Positions 12,535-24,707 of a DNA stretch of 64,000 nucleotides are shown in pieces; position 1 is the stretch's first letter, and every line of letters starts with the position of its first letter. The stretch is from Brasenia schreberi (lineage: Eukaryota > Streptophyta > Magnoliopsida > Nymphaeales > Cabombaceae). Position numbers and translations under genes: made by a program. The stretch is taken from positions 2,182,501 to 2,246,500 of the forward strand of contig JAYKKT010000046.1 of NCBI GenBank assembly GCA_036023115.1, written 5' to 3'. Under the pieces are notes generated by a model. It was given only the letters and a program-made list of their open reading frames with translations. It was not told where the DNA came from and made no database searches.

Positions 12535-13020
12535 GGTTCGGAATCGGTCGGACGATTTGAATCGGAATCGTACTGCTCATAGAACCGGTCCTGAAACCGA
12601 AGACACCTGATTCCATTACGATTCGTGATTTTTTGAAATCAGACCAAAACCGACAGTTTCAAACACCATTAATAATTTACATATATATATATATATATGT
12701 ATATATTGTAAGACACAAGTTTAGTAATAGCTCAATAGTAGGAAATCTCTATTGTTGAAAATGTATGGGAGTTCAATCCCCATGGTGGACATTTACCCGT
12801 TTTTATATCAGTTTTAGATTGGTTTCGGATCTAAAACTAGAATGGCTAGAACCAATACTTTTATTAAAAAATTAGAAATTATAAGAATTTAAAATTACTG
12901 AAAATCGGTCACGGTTTGGTTTTGGTTTTATAAGAAGTGAAACCGAAACCGAATTGGGTGGTTTCCAATTTTGGTTTAATGTATTCAGCCGATTCCTGAC
13001 CCGATTCGGTTCTAATTGAA
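12535..13020. repeat. degenerate GGTTCGGTTT-type repeat
   Basis: Irregular runs of GGTTTCGGTT, AACCGAAACCG and related words, similar to stretches near 20700-20870, 23390-23630, 24400-24560, 44700-45010 and 50330-50640. It is non-coding. Confidence 0.6.
12705..12795 (+). repeat. tRNA-like SINE head
   Basis: TAGCTCAATAGTAGG resembles an A box and GGGAGTTCAATCCCC a B box, about 40 bases apart, as in a tRNA-derived pol III promoter. The flanks are not tRNA-like and no acceptor stem forms, so I call a SINE and not a tRNA gene. Confidence 0.45.
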
Positions 13021-15481
13021 ACCGCCCAAGAGTGAAACTAGTGGCTATCGAACCCATTGTTTTGCACCACAGTGGGAAGTAGGTCCGCCACTGTTCCTTC
13101 TGAATTGTACAAAGTTGAAGCCAGAGTTGTAACCTGCAACGCAAATGTACTGGGGGGCCTGAAATGTACAATTGACACGTAGAAGGTCACAGTATATAAC
13201 CACGATCTCTGGGTCTTGCTTAGGGCAACCCGATCAGAATTTCAACATTGCATTCAATTGTCGGGTCAAGGTTAGGATTTCTATCTTTTCGATCACTTTC
13301 CAATTTATGTACACTCTCTCTCTCTCAGATCAGTACTCTCTCTGCATGAGTACCACTCCATCTTCCTCACTCGGTTAGATGATCGAGTTCTTTCCATGTC
13401 GGATCAGTTCTGAACTGTAATTAGATGAGAACATTCATCTGACAGTTCAAAGGGAACTGATAAAACCGGCACCAAGAAAGTATTTGAACCGGCTCCACGT
13501 TACTCAAAAGGGCAGCTTTTCAAGTTCTGAACTTCCACCGTCTTTGGTGCGTTACTTAGGATATTAAAGTGTTTCACATGGACGTCACCTCTGCAGCTCC
13601 TGAACAGATTTTCGGTATCTGCTTATGTTATCACAAGAGCGAGAAATAGATGACAGGTTTTGATGATGCATTATTATGATCCATGACGTTCGAATGCCGT
13701 ATGAATTGTTTAGTTTTAACCCGAAAAATATTAAGACGTGCTCACCTTATAAAACCATATGAAAAATGCGATTCTTCCTTGTTTATAATATACGCTCATC
13801 AACGTTTGCGCGAGCATTCCAAAAGTTGAGAAACATGATGTGACCCACAGCCAACATCTAAATTGTTCGAAACTCTGAGTGAGTTTCATAATATTGCACA
13901 CTTGTTCCCTTTCATTTCTTGGTATAATTGGGGAGGCCAAAGCCAAATGCAAGATGCATTATAATGATGATGACGACGACGACGATGAATGCACAAAGTG
14001 CAATAGCTCACTGGCAATATGTGGGCAAACAAGTTAAAGATCAAGAGTTCCATAGCCGGGTTTCCGATTCCCTATCTATAAATTATACGTCTCCTTGTTG
14101 AATCATGACGGCTTACCTCGATTTTCATTCGAACTCCTACCAAAAAAGACATCCAACAGTGCATTGTTTCTCTAAATTATTGTTTTCAAACAAGGAAACT
14201 CTCTCTTAAACGTGGCTGTTGAAAGAATACTTTCTCCATCGTCCCAAATCTTCTTCAGTTTGCTATGGCACCGTTTTGAGTTGTTCGGTTTCGGTTGGTG
14301 GGACAGGAGGACGATAAGAGTAAAGATGATTGTGCGCCATCTATTTTTATGAAAGATAGGTTCTGCAGCTAAACATCCTCTGGACAAGGAGCTGTGGTTC
14401 TCCTTAAAAGGTTTTGTTTATGAGTTTGATACCCGGGGCGTGCATGGCTGGCCAAAAGGAAATCAGTAAGTCTTCACTAAAACCAAACAAGACAGATGCA
14501 GAACTTTTTTCAGATTCAATCGCAAAGTTTATGGGATTTCATGCAACCATTAATTTCTTATAATGAAACACCTCGATGTCCAAGAGATGAAGAAAACAAG
14601 CACGATCATGCCATTTTTACGTGTAAAATATGAAAGAATAATAGAATGTGAGTGCTGACGACGAGCAATAAAATTCACAAATGCATAGTCTTTCACGTTT
14701 CTGCTGACCCCTGAAATATAACTGTTATGCTTGCAATTCCTGATGTATTGCACTAGTCTGATAGCATAGTTAGTTTATTGAAAAGGTCTTAAAACGGCAG
14801 AGACACAGATTAAGGTGATTTTCATATTTGGAGAGGTACATCAGGAATAAGATAGTGAATACTTAAAAAGGAAAAACCAGATGAAGGCTCGATCCTAATT
14901 ATTGGAAGAAAACAATAAAGCATAAAGCATGATCTTTTCTTTACTGAGTTAAAGGCTAATAGCACATGATCGAGCTCTACGGCAACTAAGATTTCATGTA
15001 GCCGATCTGTAGACTTGAATTTTCTGTTTCGGATTATAATCGATCGAGTAAAAGTTTTAAGGGAACACAGAAAGCTAGTTTTCTTTAACCAGGGAAAACT
15101 ATCCTTGAGAGGTGTGTGACTTCAACAATCTCCAAAAATCGCAGGTTGTGACAGCCAGGGGCCTGCTCCCACTATACCAATTGCTTCAAATGCAGTTCTC
15201 CCACAATTGCACCAAGATCACGTCAGGAGGAACCCCAAATTGAGGAGTTAATGACTTGAGATGATAACTTCCATTTTCCAGCCTGTACCTTCTCATTGTG
15301 CTTCTGTTCATTGGCGGATCCACACAAAGGGAAAAGGAAAAGGCATAGCCCATGGTTGAATATGTAAGATATAATACAGAGTCCAGAGCAATAACGCGGG
15401 GCTATTCCCCCACCTTAATTTCTACTACAGGGTTGAATCTGTGGCTGTAATGCAAAAGTACCGCGGTATATCCTCGGCTAT

Positions 15482-15770
15482 TTACCCCACCCTGAAAAAC
15501 TTTTCTGAATTTTCTACTGCTTCTCTTCTCTCTTGAGAAACAAAAACAGCAGGAATAATGCCTTTAAGCAAAAGGCAGTCAGCAAGGATCTTGCCTATTT
15601 TGCTGGCAGCATCTGACATCTTTAGTATTTCGTCATGGTGGACCTCGAGAAACGTCTCTTGTGAACTAGCAGAAGAGAGCAGTGTGGCCGTTGTAGGAAC
15701 CTTTTGTACTTGTTTTGAAAAGTTCATCTTGATCAGCATGTAAAGCTTGATGTACTTAAGGATTCTTAAC
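15482..15770 (-). pseudogene. mitochondrial-type ribosomal L18p/L5e protein pseudogene
   Basis: On the minus strand an open frame carries KLYMLIKMNFSKQV, TATLLSSASSQE and DAASKIGKILADCLLLKGI. These match, in order, plant organellar L18p/L5e proteins (for example the Arabidopsis family with ASSASSQE and AASKIGKILxERLL). After PAVFV the family pattern FLKRE continues in another frame and soon meets a stop, so the C-terminal RNA-binding end is frameshifted. The N-terminal start does not fit either. No introns are visible across the region; a processed copy is possible but unproven. Confidence 0.6.
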
Positions 15771-16973
15771 AATCTAGCTAGAGTTAAAAGCATTTTACGT
15801 AAACCATAACATTTTATTTCAATCATCTATTTCTATTTCTTTTGATGTTTTTGTTGTCTGCCGATAGTTATCAAAGAGATGTTTTGCTACTATAATAGCT
15901 TATAAAGGGTCTGTGGGTTTACCTTGTTAAGTTCCTGCTTTGCCAAGGGAATCAACCCATTTATAAAAGGTGATTTCAAGTTGATCCACAAGAAATATGG
16001 TTGGGATATTCAATATTAAGGTTCAATATTTCTTAATGTAAGCTTAAGTGTTTCAGTCCATCCAACTTATGCTTAGCTACTATCTCAGTGTTTCACGGGA
16101 GATATTGGCCGCTTGAACATATATTGATTTGAGATTCATCTAAGACTCTTAGCTAATTATAAAAGAAAACGGTTCTCTACATGGAAGTCCTTAAAATTAA
16201 TTCATCAAGTTGATAAAATTCATGGCATTTCGGTGGTCATTAATATGCTAGAATGCAAGACTTAGTATTAAGTTGTCATGTGGTTACATGCTAAGAGGCC
16301 GAGCCTTGTTACACAATCATAAGCAAAGCAATTCGCTATTGAAGGGTTATATAAACCAAGGTTGTAATTAGCGTATCAGTGCCCATATCATACATGGCAC
16401 CGATACACGATAATCATGTTGTATCATTAAATTCAATATGGCACATGAAAAATTGAATTATTTTGCAAAATAATAATAAAAATTTTAAAAATCAAAAAAA
16501 TCAAAAAAATATGAAAATTTGTAATTGAAAAACAGAAGATAACCAAGTGATTGAGAACACAATAAGAATGCAACTAAAAATGATATTTTCAAGATCAATA
16601 AACATACTATGAGGCTATAAGACTACAACAATAAGAAAGTTAAACTTAAAGTTACCAACATACCAACAAGTTTCTCAAAGTTTACAAAATTAAGATTACA
16701 ATTTATTACATAACACAAATACAAAGTTATAAACTACTTTTACAAAACATGGATCACAATAATAAGGGTCACCGCCATCATCGTCGCCACAATTACCTCC
16801 CTCCTCTTCCTCCGAAATTGGGTCATCCAATCCTACACCTTCTATATCCTTTGCGCTGCTTATGGTTCTATTGCTACTATTACTCTCAAGTTTGCATTAT
16901 TCTTATTCGACCCAATCGTGCCCATAAATTAATTAACAGATGCATTTACATAAAGGAATACAGGAAAACACCC

Positions 16974-17060
16974 ATAGCCTTAGCTCAACTGGCAGGGTTC
17001 TGCTACAGGTGGGGAGTTCGATTCCCAGAGGTTAGGCTTCGGCCTTCCTTTGTAACAAAA
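16974..17060 (+). repeat. tRNA-derived SINE, family B
   Basis: CCTTAGCTCAACTGGCAGGG is an A-box-like block and GTGGGGAGTTCGATTCCC a strong B box. The 3' part reads GTTAGGCTTCGGCCTTCC, then T-rich and A-rich tail. The body after the B box cannot form a tRNA acceptor stem, so this is a SINE and not a tRNA gene. Confidence 0.7.
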
Positions 17061-18734
17061 AAATGGAGAGAGCAGCACTCAGAGCATTAACTCACGTGAC
17101 ATGACACTCAACTCACAAGATGCAAGTCGCTAGATTGACTATGAAAGCGAGCATCCCTGGCTTGGGCCCCCATTGTAACTTAAAAGGACAGATAAGCAGA
17201 AAGCAGACTTCCTTACAGTAGAGCAAGAGAAAATGAAATTTTGGCACTAACAGTAATTGTCTACCCAATTTAGCATGAGAAGAGGCATCGTTTTGGTAAT
17301 CAGAATTGCTTGTGTGTATGTGAGAGAGAGATATGCGACTGATCAGGGCAATGTTGTACCTCATACATGCAAAGCCTGAGTGCCAAACCGGCTGTCATCC
17401 ATCTCGACACAGACCTTCCAATTTTGAAGCCAACCCAGTTTTTGGACCCATGTCACCCTTTCCCTGTTTAATTTAGAAACCCAGTACATGGGTCATGTCA
17501 CCTTTCATGTACCATACATGCATAAGCTCTCTCTAACTGGGAAGTTCAATTTTCAAGATCTTGCTTTATTGGTGTCCGTGTATTCTCCTTGAGAAAAAAT
17601 TATTTATCTTAGGAAAAAAGAAGGAAAAAGAATAGTAATACATCCATATAGTACAGTGACAATTTGAAAACAAAGAACAGAAATATTAATGAAGGTAGGC
17701 AACGTGTTGCCCAGAACAGAAGCGAACTTACGACAGTAACTCCTTGAATGGTTCGCATGACCACATGAAAATGAAGCCAAGTTGCTGAACTCCAATCTTA
17801 ATTAAACGGTATTTTAAGAACTTTAAACTAAGACATACCCCAATCTAATTATAATAGGGTATTTAAGGTAAAATTGAAAGACGATTTTGCTGTTTACCAT
17901 CCGAAAAGGATGAATTTAGCTAAATTAAAGGCCATTTTATTTAGGGTAATTTCAAAAAATCGCTCTCTCAACATGGTATAGTTCAGCTCATACAGTTCCA
18001 AACATGTTTGAACCGTGGTTGTTGTGTTAGGGGTCAACTCAGCTCATTGGGGAGCAAATTAATGAAGGGTTGTTCAGTTGGTTCAGATAATTTAGCAGCC
18101 TTGGGTCTAGAGCTTATTTATAATAAAATCCAATTATTCTGCGCCTTCAAACAATATTGTCCATGGAATTATCAGTTGCTGAATTATTTCTCAGATAAAA
18201 GGGAAAAAATCGCTGAACTTCATCATTTTACAAGTTAGTGAACCCTGACCGAACGATCTCTCTAAGATCTAAAGCTGCAGGCAAAAGAATGCTTGTGGAA
18301 TTGACTTACATATATACATCAGATTGATGCCCAGTTCTCCAGGTAGAAAAATGTAAAACATCTCTTTACGTAGTATTGATAAAAGCTTACCTCTCTGTCA
18401 TCTCTCTAAGCTGTTTAAACTGCCCATATATCGCGTCAACACCATGAACGTCTTTGCATCTTAGCAAGGCAAATTTTCCAGTGTTTCACATCTGCAGCAA
18501 CACGGGGAAGTAATTCAATGTTGATGCATGAAAATGCTAAAAGATTAATATGACCAAGATTGGGCTATGTCAAATTCTCTAGTTGAATCGAGATGGGCAT
18601 TTCATAATCTGTTTGAGAGATGGGATGATATATAGTCGAGGATAAAGGGAATGAGTGGTGATGGGAATTACCTCTGCTTCTACTGATGACGATGACGAAC
18701 AAACAAGGCGCTTGAGAGAGAGAGAGAGAGGAGA
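17061..18734. other. intergenic, no supported gene
   Basis: No coding homology was recognised. Downstream of the MIR164 hairpin on the minus strand this could include the rest of the primary transcript, which cannot be delimited from sequence alone. Confidence 0.4.
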
Positions 18735-18822
18735 GGACGCCGTGTTGGAGAAAGGGAGCACGTGCGAGAGCCCAGAGGGATGGGCCTTGGCACGTGCCCT
18801 GCTTCTCCAACATGAGAGTTCC
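18735..18822 (-). ncRNA. MIR164: MIR164 precursor hairpin
   Basis: The minus strand carries TGGAGAAGCAGGGCACGTGC at 18790-18809, identical to the first 20 bases of plant miR164; base 21 here is C. The opposite arm, 18741-18765, reads GCACGTGCTCCCTTTCTCCA and on, and pairs with the first arm over about 25 positions with 20 or so matches and mismatches in the middle. The loop is about 23 bases with its own small stem. The star arm is of the usual miR164* type. miR164 is known to guide cleavage of NAC-domain mRNAs (CUC1, CUC2, NAC1) and so acts in organ boundaries, lateral roots and ageing. A TATA-like block lies upstream at 18891-18899 on the same strand. Confidence 0.93.
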
Positions 18823-18890
18823 CCACCTATGCAGATGATTCAGTCGCCTGCCACGACTAGCTTCTGTTGAAGAAGGGGAGTGCAGCAACT

Positions 18891-18899
18891 GTTTTATAA
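18891..18899 (-). promoter_or_regulatory. candidate TATA box for MIR164
   Basis: On the minus strand CTTATAAAAC lies directly after a (CT)n tract (18900-18921 on the plus strand) and about 80 bases upstream of the miR164 arm. Many plant MIR genes use TATA promoters; the short distance would give a primary transcript starting just before the hairpin. Confidence 0.5.
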
Positions 18900-19160
18900 G
18901 AGAGAGAGAGAGAGAGAGAGCATGAAAGTAGGTTTCCTTTAAAGAGCTGCTGGATTGCCCTTCGTACAGTTTGTCTCTTAGAGAGAGCGAGATAGACAGA
19001 GCGAGAATTACCGTGGCAGCAACGTGAAAATATATTCAGTAAAGATGATATTGATACAATGAGAAGATATTTGACATGATGAGTGACCAGAAGTTTGACA
19101 AGATGAGCGGTTCAACTGAGACGCAGAGAGACAACAAATGGTCCCTAAGGTGATAATATA

Positions 19161-19163
<3 letters not shown>

Positions 19164-19221
<58 letters not shown>

Positions 19222-19235
19222 AGAGAGAGAGAGAA
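19164..19235. repeat. (TA)n-(GA)n compound microsatellite
   Basis: TA repeats from about 19164 to 19217 followed by GA repeats to 19235. Confidence 0.9.
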
Positions 19236-19671
19236 AGATGTTTATGTAGCTTCATTATGACGTTGGATGGAAGAATTTAAGAAAGGGTTTTTATAGCACG
19301 GGTTTGGTGGAACACGGGATGCCATCATCCCCCACTCCTTTTTACAGTTTGCCTGAATACACTGAATTTGCTCCAATGAAGCTTCTCCGAAGAGTAGGAT
19401 ATGAATGGGCCGTGGCTGTTAGCTGGCGATCTCAACGAGACCCGTCTGTCACTTTCTTTGCCTGTCTCTCAAAACCAGATACTTGGTAAACTTGGACTTT
19501 AAATGACACGAACAGGTAAATTAAATGATCTCGCCATTCATAACATTTCGAGTTGTTGCGGCTTGGTCCACGAAAAGGACAACCGTTTGCGGGTTAGACC
19601 ATCTCTCTCTGGAAAACCACATTTCTATCTATTTATCAACCTTCCATAAAACTCGCAACCCTGCACACAGA

Positions 19672-19770
19672 GCAATCGCTCAGCTTGCTAAAGGATCCAG
19701 CTCGCAAGTTGAAGGTCATGAGTTCTATAATCAGGCGTGCATCTAACTTCAGCCTCAGTTGGAGTAAAAA
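19672..19770 (+). repeat. tRNA-derived SINE, family A
   Basis: CAATCGCTCAGCTTGCTAAAGG is an A-box-like head (positions 19673-19694), followed by GCAAGTTGAAGGTCATGAG and TTCTATAATC, the B-box position. It shares the spacer and the AAGTTGAAGGTCA word with the copies at 8011-8095 and 59495-59575. Confidence 0.6.
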
Positions 19771-22386
19771 ATCAAGGTGACGTGATCAGCACTCGAGGAT
19801 ATCCGAAAAAAAGTTCAATTTAACCCCACGATATGAATGAACATCAAGATAAGTAGCAACGGTGATGACAGCTAGTGATTAAGGTAACATGCCAATCATT
19901 ACGGAATAAAAGCAGTGGATATGAAGTAATCGAAAGTTGGGATTGAAAGAAGAAAGAATTTTCCCGTTTCCTCGTTAAGAGAAGTCTATAAATAATAATT
20001 GAATCAATCAATATAAGAATCAAACAACATTACCGATCTTTTTACTTTTTTTTGTTTTTTAATTATTAATATAACTTAGTTCTACATACTATTTGAGGAC
20101 CTTATCATTGATATTGAATATATTCTTTATATTTGTGAACAGGACCCAAATTGCCATAGAGACGTATTTGGTAATGATAGGGGTTTGGGTTCTGTAACAC
20201 GAGGTCCAGTAGTTCAATTGTTAAGAGCACAACTTGGTACTTATTGCATTGTTAATCATTGATGGTTCTAAGGGTTGTGACCACTCAAATGTTTGAAATT
20301 TACATTTCCAATACTGATGTCATGATCAAGAAGATTTTCGGATCGAATATGATCGTTGTTATCCTTCAAATTCATGACCAACCGATTACGATAATCAAAA
20401 CATGTAGACAAATGTGTTCAATAATTGACAGCGAAAATCGAAACCAAGAACAAAAACTAAACCTTATCCCCCACTAAGTAGTGATAGCAACAATCAATGT
20501 ATATGGACATAATATGACCAGATTACATAATAAGCACACACTTAAGGACAATGTTGCTTTTGAAAATACATTATTGTTCAGTATTATACACACTGACCAA
20601 CATACAGCCTGGTGGTCATTGTGATATGTTCAGCATCATATGGCAAACCATGGTTGTACGTAAGACGTATCTTTCGTATCATACAAGTAGATGTTAGTTG
20701 GTTTGGATTCATTGGAACCATAACCGGAACCGGCCAGAAATGGAACCAGGAAAACTGGAACCAAACTAGACTGCTAAATATCGGACCTAGAGGGGGCCAA
20801 TTTGGTTCCAGTTCCAGGTTTTGGTGGAACCAACGGTCCTGGTTTATTTGGAATAGGCCAGGCCTACATACGGGGGGGTTACTTGCCATATTCTTATAGT
20901 GGTAATCTTATTGTACATGATGGGCTGAAGGTTTTTGTTTTCTAATGTTTTTTCTATTTTCTTTACGTATGATATGCTTCATACCGTATTGCATCCACGT
21001 CCTTCCCTGATACAGGAAAATTAGCATGATACTTATACCACTAATTATTCCACTTAATTACCTTTTTGAAGGTCTTAAGTTAGATATTTTTGATAAGCAA
21101 TGCATTTATGTGCTTTAAGAATTAGTATTTGATTACTGAAAATGTCATTTTCAAGAAATAATAATGTGTTTTTATAGAAAATAATCATGTTCCATTGTGT
21201 TTTGGTAATCTCAATCACTTATTTTAGATAAAATCTTATTATAATTAGAATAAAGTTAGATAAAATACTAAAAACAATATTAACCAATGACTCAATATGG
21301 AGAAAGCAGCTTATCCAATTTCGGCACGTGGGTCCATACAATTGCTATCAACTGAGTGCTTCTCTTTCCCTTTCAGCTGTAAGACACTTTGATTGGCTTT
21401 TGACCAAGTTCGATGTGCTGCTTTTGGAATGAGAGTGTTGCACACGTTGCTGAAACTGTTAAGGGCCTTAAAAACAGGCATTTAATAATCGTTTTTTCGT
21501 TATTAAGAATCCATATAGCATACCCAAAGTGATGAATTCATATATTTTTCCATAAACCTCCTCTCCAGCTTTAATCTTTCATTGCATAAGTACAAACATC
21601 CAATGGGTAGAGAGAGTGTGGTAAATGCTCAAACTTATTCATGCTCAAATCTATTTTATCATGAATGAATAAGATGATAAAACAAAAATACATGAAATAT
21701 TAAAAAAATACAAGAGTACTTTGATCCAAATTTCCACCTTTGATCGTACTAATCAATTAGTGGACATGTTTGAGTAGATTTCATTAGTGATGATATATGT
21801 TCAAAATCTATATTTAAGTCTACTCAAACATCTCCATCGTTCAATTGGTGTAATAAACAATGGAGACTTTAATTTAAAAAGTAAAATATATTATTATACT
21901 TTTTATACTTCGTATTTAATGCATAAATTTTATTTTTTAAATTTAAATATCACTGTTAATCACATTGATCGAATGATGAAGAACTCTGAGTAGATTTAAT
22001 CATGGATAGGTTTGAGATGGACCAATATATATATATAAGAAAATTAAATTTTGTTCGTACTACTACTTGCCCATCTATTACTTTTAGATGCTACGAGTGT
22101 AATTCTAATTTTTTAAGAAACTTTGCAAAAGTACGAAAGGTATTTTTATTATACTAATGTCACCCAAAGCAATGAGTGAACGAGATGGGCATAATCAAGT
22201 TTTCACACACATATATATTGGATCTTGTCCACATGACACGTATTCATTCATTGCTTTTGGGGGCATGAGTATAATATCAAAATTTTTAAAGGTTTTAAAA
22301 AATAAAAAAATATTTTTATTATACTCATGCTACTCAAAAACAATAGATGGGCATGAGTAACGAGTGTTAGAGTGGGCATTATCCAA

Positions 22387-22446
<60 letters not shown>
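22387..22446. repeat. (CT)n-(TA)n compound microsatellite
   Basis: CT repeats to about 22423 and TA repeats to 22446. Confidence 0.9.
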
Positions 22447-23189
22447 CATGAGTTCTCTAACTACTCATCAAGTTTTTGACTAACCCTCCTTCTCTTGGCA
22501 TGGAGCTGCTCTACTCGCACATATTGTTAGTCCGGGCTTCATCTTAGGCACAAATTTGCTGACAATACAGGCAAGTGAATAGCATCTGTATCATTAAATA
22601 TCATACGGTAGACATTATAGGTGACTTGATCGATGCAATCATCAAGTACCCATATATTCCTCCATATTGCACTGTGGTAGAATATTGTTGTAAAGTATAC
22701 CCTACTATATGTAGGGATGGTAAATGAACCAAGCCCTCGTTCGGCTCGGTCCAGCTCGCCTCAACCTCATTCGTCTTCAGTTCGGTAAACTTAAACCATA
22801 TGAACATGGTATGCTTGGCCGGGTTCAGCTCGTCACAAACTCGTTTGAACTTGATGTCAACTACTTAACACAGCCTTCCTCCTTGCTCTAGCTTCTAGGG
22901 TGGCAAATTGGATAATTGGATCGGGTTCAGGTTGCAACACTTCAGGTCGGGTCATAAATAAGTTGACCCGTCCCTACCTGTTTCCTTCTCTTTTAATCAT
23001 TATGCACAACCCTAAATCCACTTAATCTGGTTTGGGTTGGGACCTGTAACTGCTCTCGCTTGAAGCTGTTAACTCTAAACAATGCATACTTTAACTGTTA
23101 GACACCGAAGGGATTGTAGTTACCGTGGGCAAGAGTGGACCAAAATAATCTTGATTAGGTTTGTGAACATGAAGGTACGAAAAACTAGA

Positions 23190-23372
23190 TTTTGAAAGTA
23201 TTAAAAGAGATAGACGACCACAAAAGTGTTCGAAAGAAACAATAAAGAATGATCTAGCTTATTGTGAGTTAACTGTTAACATAACACATGATAGGGCTCC
23301 ATGGAAACAAAGTATCCATGTAGCCGACCCCATCTAGTATGGGAAAAGGTTTAGTAGTTGTTGTTGTTGTAG
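23190..23372 (+). repeat. RTE LINE 3' end with reverse-transcriptase C-terminus
   Basis: The plus-strand frame reads TIKNDLAYCELTVNITHDRA, then PWKQSIHVADPI and a stop, the usual C-terminal end of plant RTE-type LINE polyproteins. After the stop comes the family tail ATGGGAAAAGGTTTAGTAG and a (TTG)n end. The element is 5'-truncated, as is normal for LINEs. It is the best-preserved of the tails in this window. Confidence 0.85.
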
Positions 23373-24640
23373 GTTTGCGAACCGGGTTCGTACCCAAACC
23401 AGATACAAAGGCGAGGGAGGAAATTCACGAACCACAACTAAGGGTGTTCACGGTCCGGTTTGGTTAGGTCTTAACCTCAACCTCGAAACAATCCAATATA
23501 ATCCATTCTAAATTTTTGAAGAATTGAACCAAACCATTATAGTATCTAGAACTGAATTATAGCATCTAGAAGTGAACGAAACCAAACCATTAGTTTTGTT
23601 TTGGTTCGGTTTTGAACCACATTTCTATACAGTTAATATATTATAGTTATATTTGTATGACAAATAATCAAAATGAAGCAGCATGATATCCGCATTATGT
23701 CATGATAGATGAAAAGTTGGAGAATGAGCTGATACAAACAATCATTCAGTTTATAGCATTCATACTTTAGTGATGCTATAAAATAAATAGCGAGATCGAA
23801 CTTCTGGATGCAGGGCAACCTGCTTTTGGTGAGTTTATATTCATACATTTTCTACCATTTATCCATATCTAATCTTATTATATTTGATAGGCCTGATGAA
23901 GCCATTTGTTTAGTGCCTTAGCGGGCTTCTATTATAAGAAAAGTGGTAAATGCATAGTCTTTCAATACATGATCTTTCAAATATTTCTATTATTTGCTTT
24001 TTATATTAATGGCAGAGATTTAAATTAGAAATATTATTATATTATTATATTTTGCATTTAATGCACTATGTTCATTAAATTTAAAATAATTCAAGTTTTC
24101 ACCATTAATCTTAAAGATTGAATGGTGAAAATGTTTTAGTAAGATTATATAATTTAAATATTATATAATTAGTATTCCACACACACATATATATAAACTA
24201 TATTCTAGACTCATCAATGCTTAAATCTACTTAAAGATCTCAATTGTTCAACAGTTAAAATCTAGTTAAAAAGAAAATTAGTACCGAATGCATTGCATCT
24301 TGTAAAAAATGTACCGTACTTTTCAGCTTTTAATTTAAAACTCAATTCAATGATGAAATGATTGAGATCTTTATACTACAAGGAATATATATAGACGGTT
24401 TGATCGGTTCTCATGGTACAGTTTCATCCTTGTAATCTAGATTTTTTTATTAAAACAAACCAAACCAAGCTTCTTGACTATTGAAACCCAACTAAACAAC
24501 ACAACTTAGCTACTAGAATCGAATCAAGCGACCTGTTTGGTTCGGTTTCGTCGGTCCCTCGAACACCCCTAACGACAACTGACTTAAACTCGAGCCCGTA
24601 GCGTATGGGTCTCGGGTCGAATCATTATACCCGCTTTGCG
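23373..24640. other. intergenic upstream of UTP14
   Basis: Degenerate GGTTTGGTT/AACCAAACC repeats at 23440-23630 and 24400-24560 surround AT-rich MITE-like sequence at about 24165-24390. No gene was recognised. Confidence 0.5.
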
Positions 24641-24642
24641 AA

Positions 24643-24659
24643 CAACCCTAGGATATAAA
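24643..24659 (+). promoter_or_regulatory. possible UTP14 core promoter
   Basis: ACAACCCTAGG (a partial telo-box) is followed by TATAAA at 24654-24659, 49 bases before the ATG. A full telo-box AAACCCTA sits at 24805-24812 inside exon 1. Telo-boxes are common near the 5' ends of plant ribosome-biogenesis genes. Confidence 0.4.
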
Positions 24660-24707
24660 CGACTTGGCTTCTCCCGTTTTGAGAGCAGCGAATGCAGTCG
24701 AGGTGAA

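Larger units (their letters stand above)
11617..15481. other. intergenic, repeat-derived, no supported gene
   Basis: Includes a tRNA-like SINE candidate at 12705-12795, degenerate GGTTCGGTTT-type repeats at 12535-13020, and a SINE 3' end (minus) near 13917-13955 with GGCTTTGGCCTCCCC. No open frame matched a family I know. Confidence 0.5.
19236..23189. other. intergenic, repeats only
   Basis: Holds a family A SINE (19672-19770), a GGTTCC/GGAACC-rich degenerate repeat (20690-20870), AT-rich MITE-like DNA with the words TTGAGTAGATTT and CTACTCAAACAT (21640-22010), and a CT/TA microsatellite (22387-22446). No gene was recognised. Confidence 0.5.

Noticed and set aside
16974..17060. possible tRNA gene with good A and B boxes
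   Set aside because: The ends do not pair as an acceptor stem and the same sequence with a common 3' part recurs elsewhere, which fits a SINE.
18565..18888. 107-codon open frame on the minus strand
   Set aside because: It overlaps the MIR164 hairpin and its apparent peptide has no family match; the conserved signal is RNA.
20259..20477. possible tRNA-like element just before this frame (20195-20260)
   Set aside because: There is an A-box-like word but no B box.
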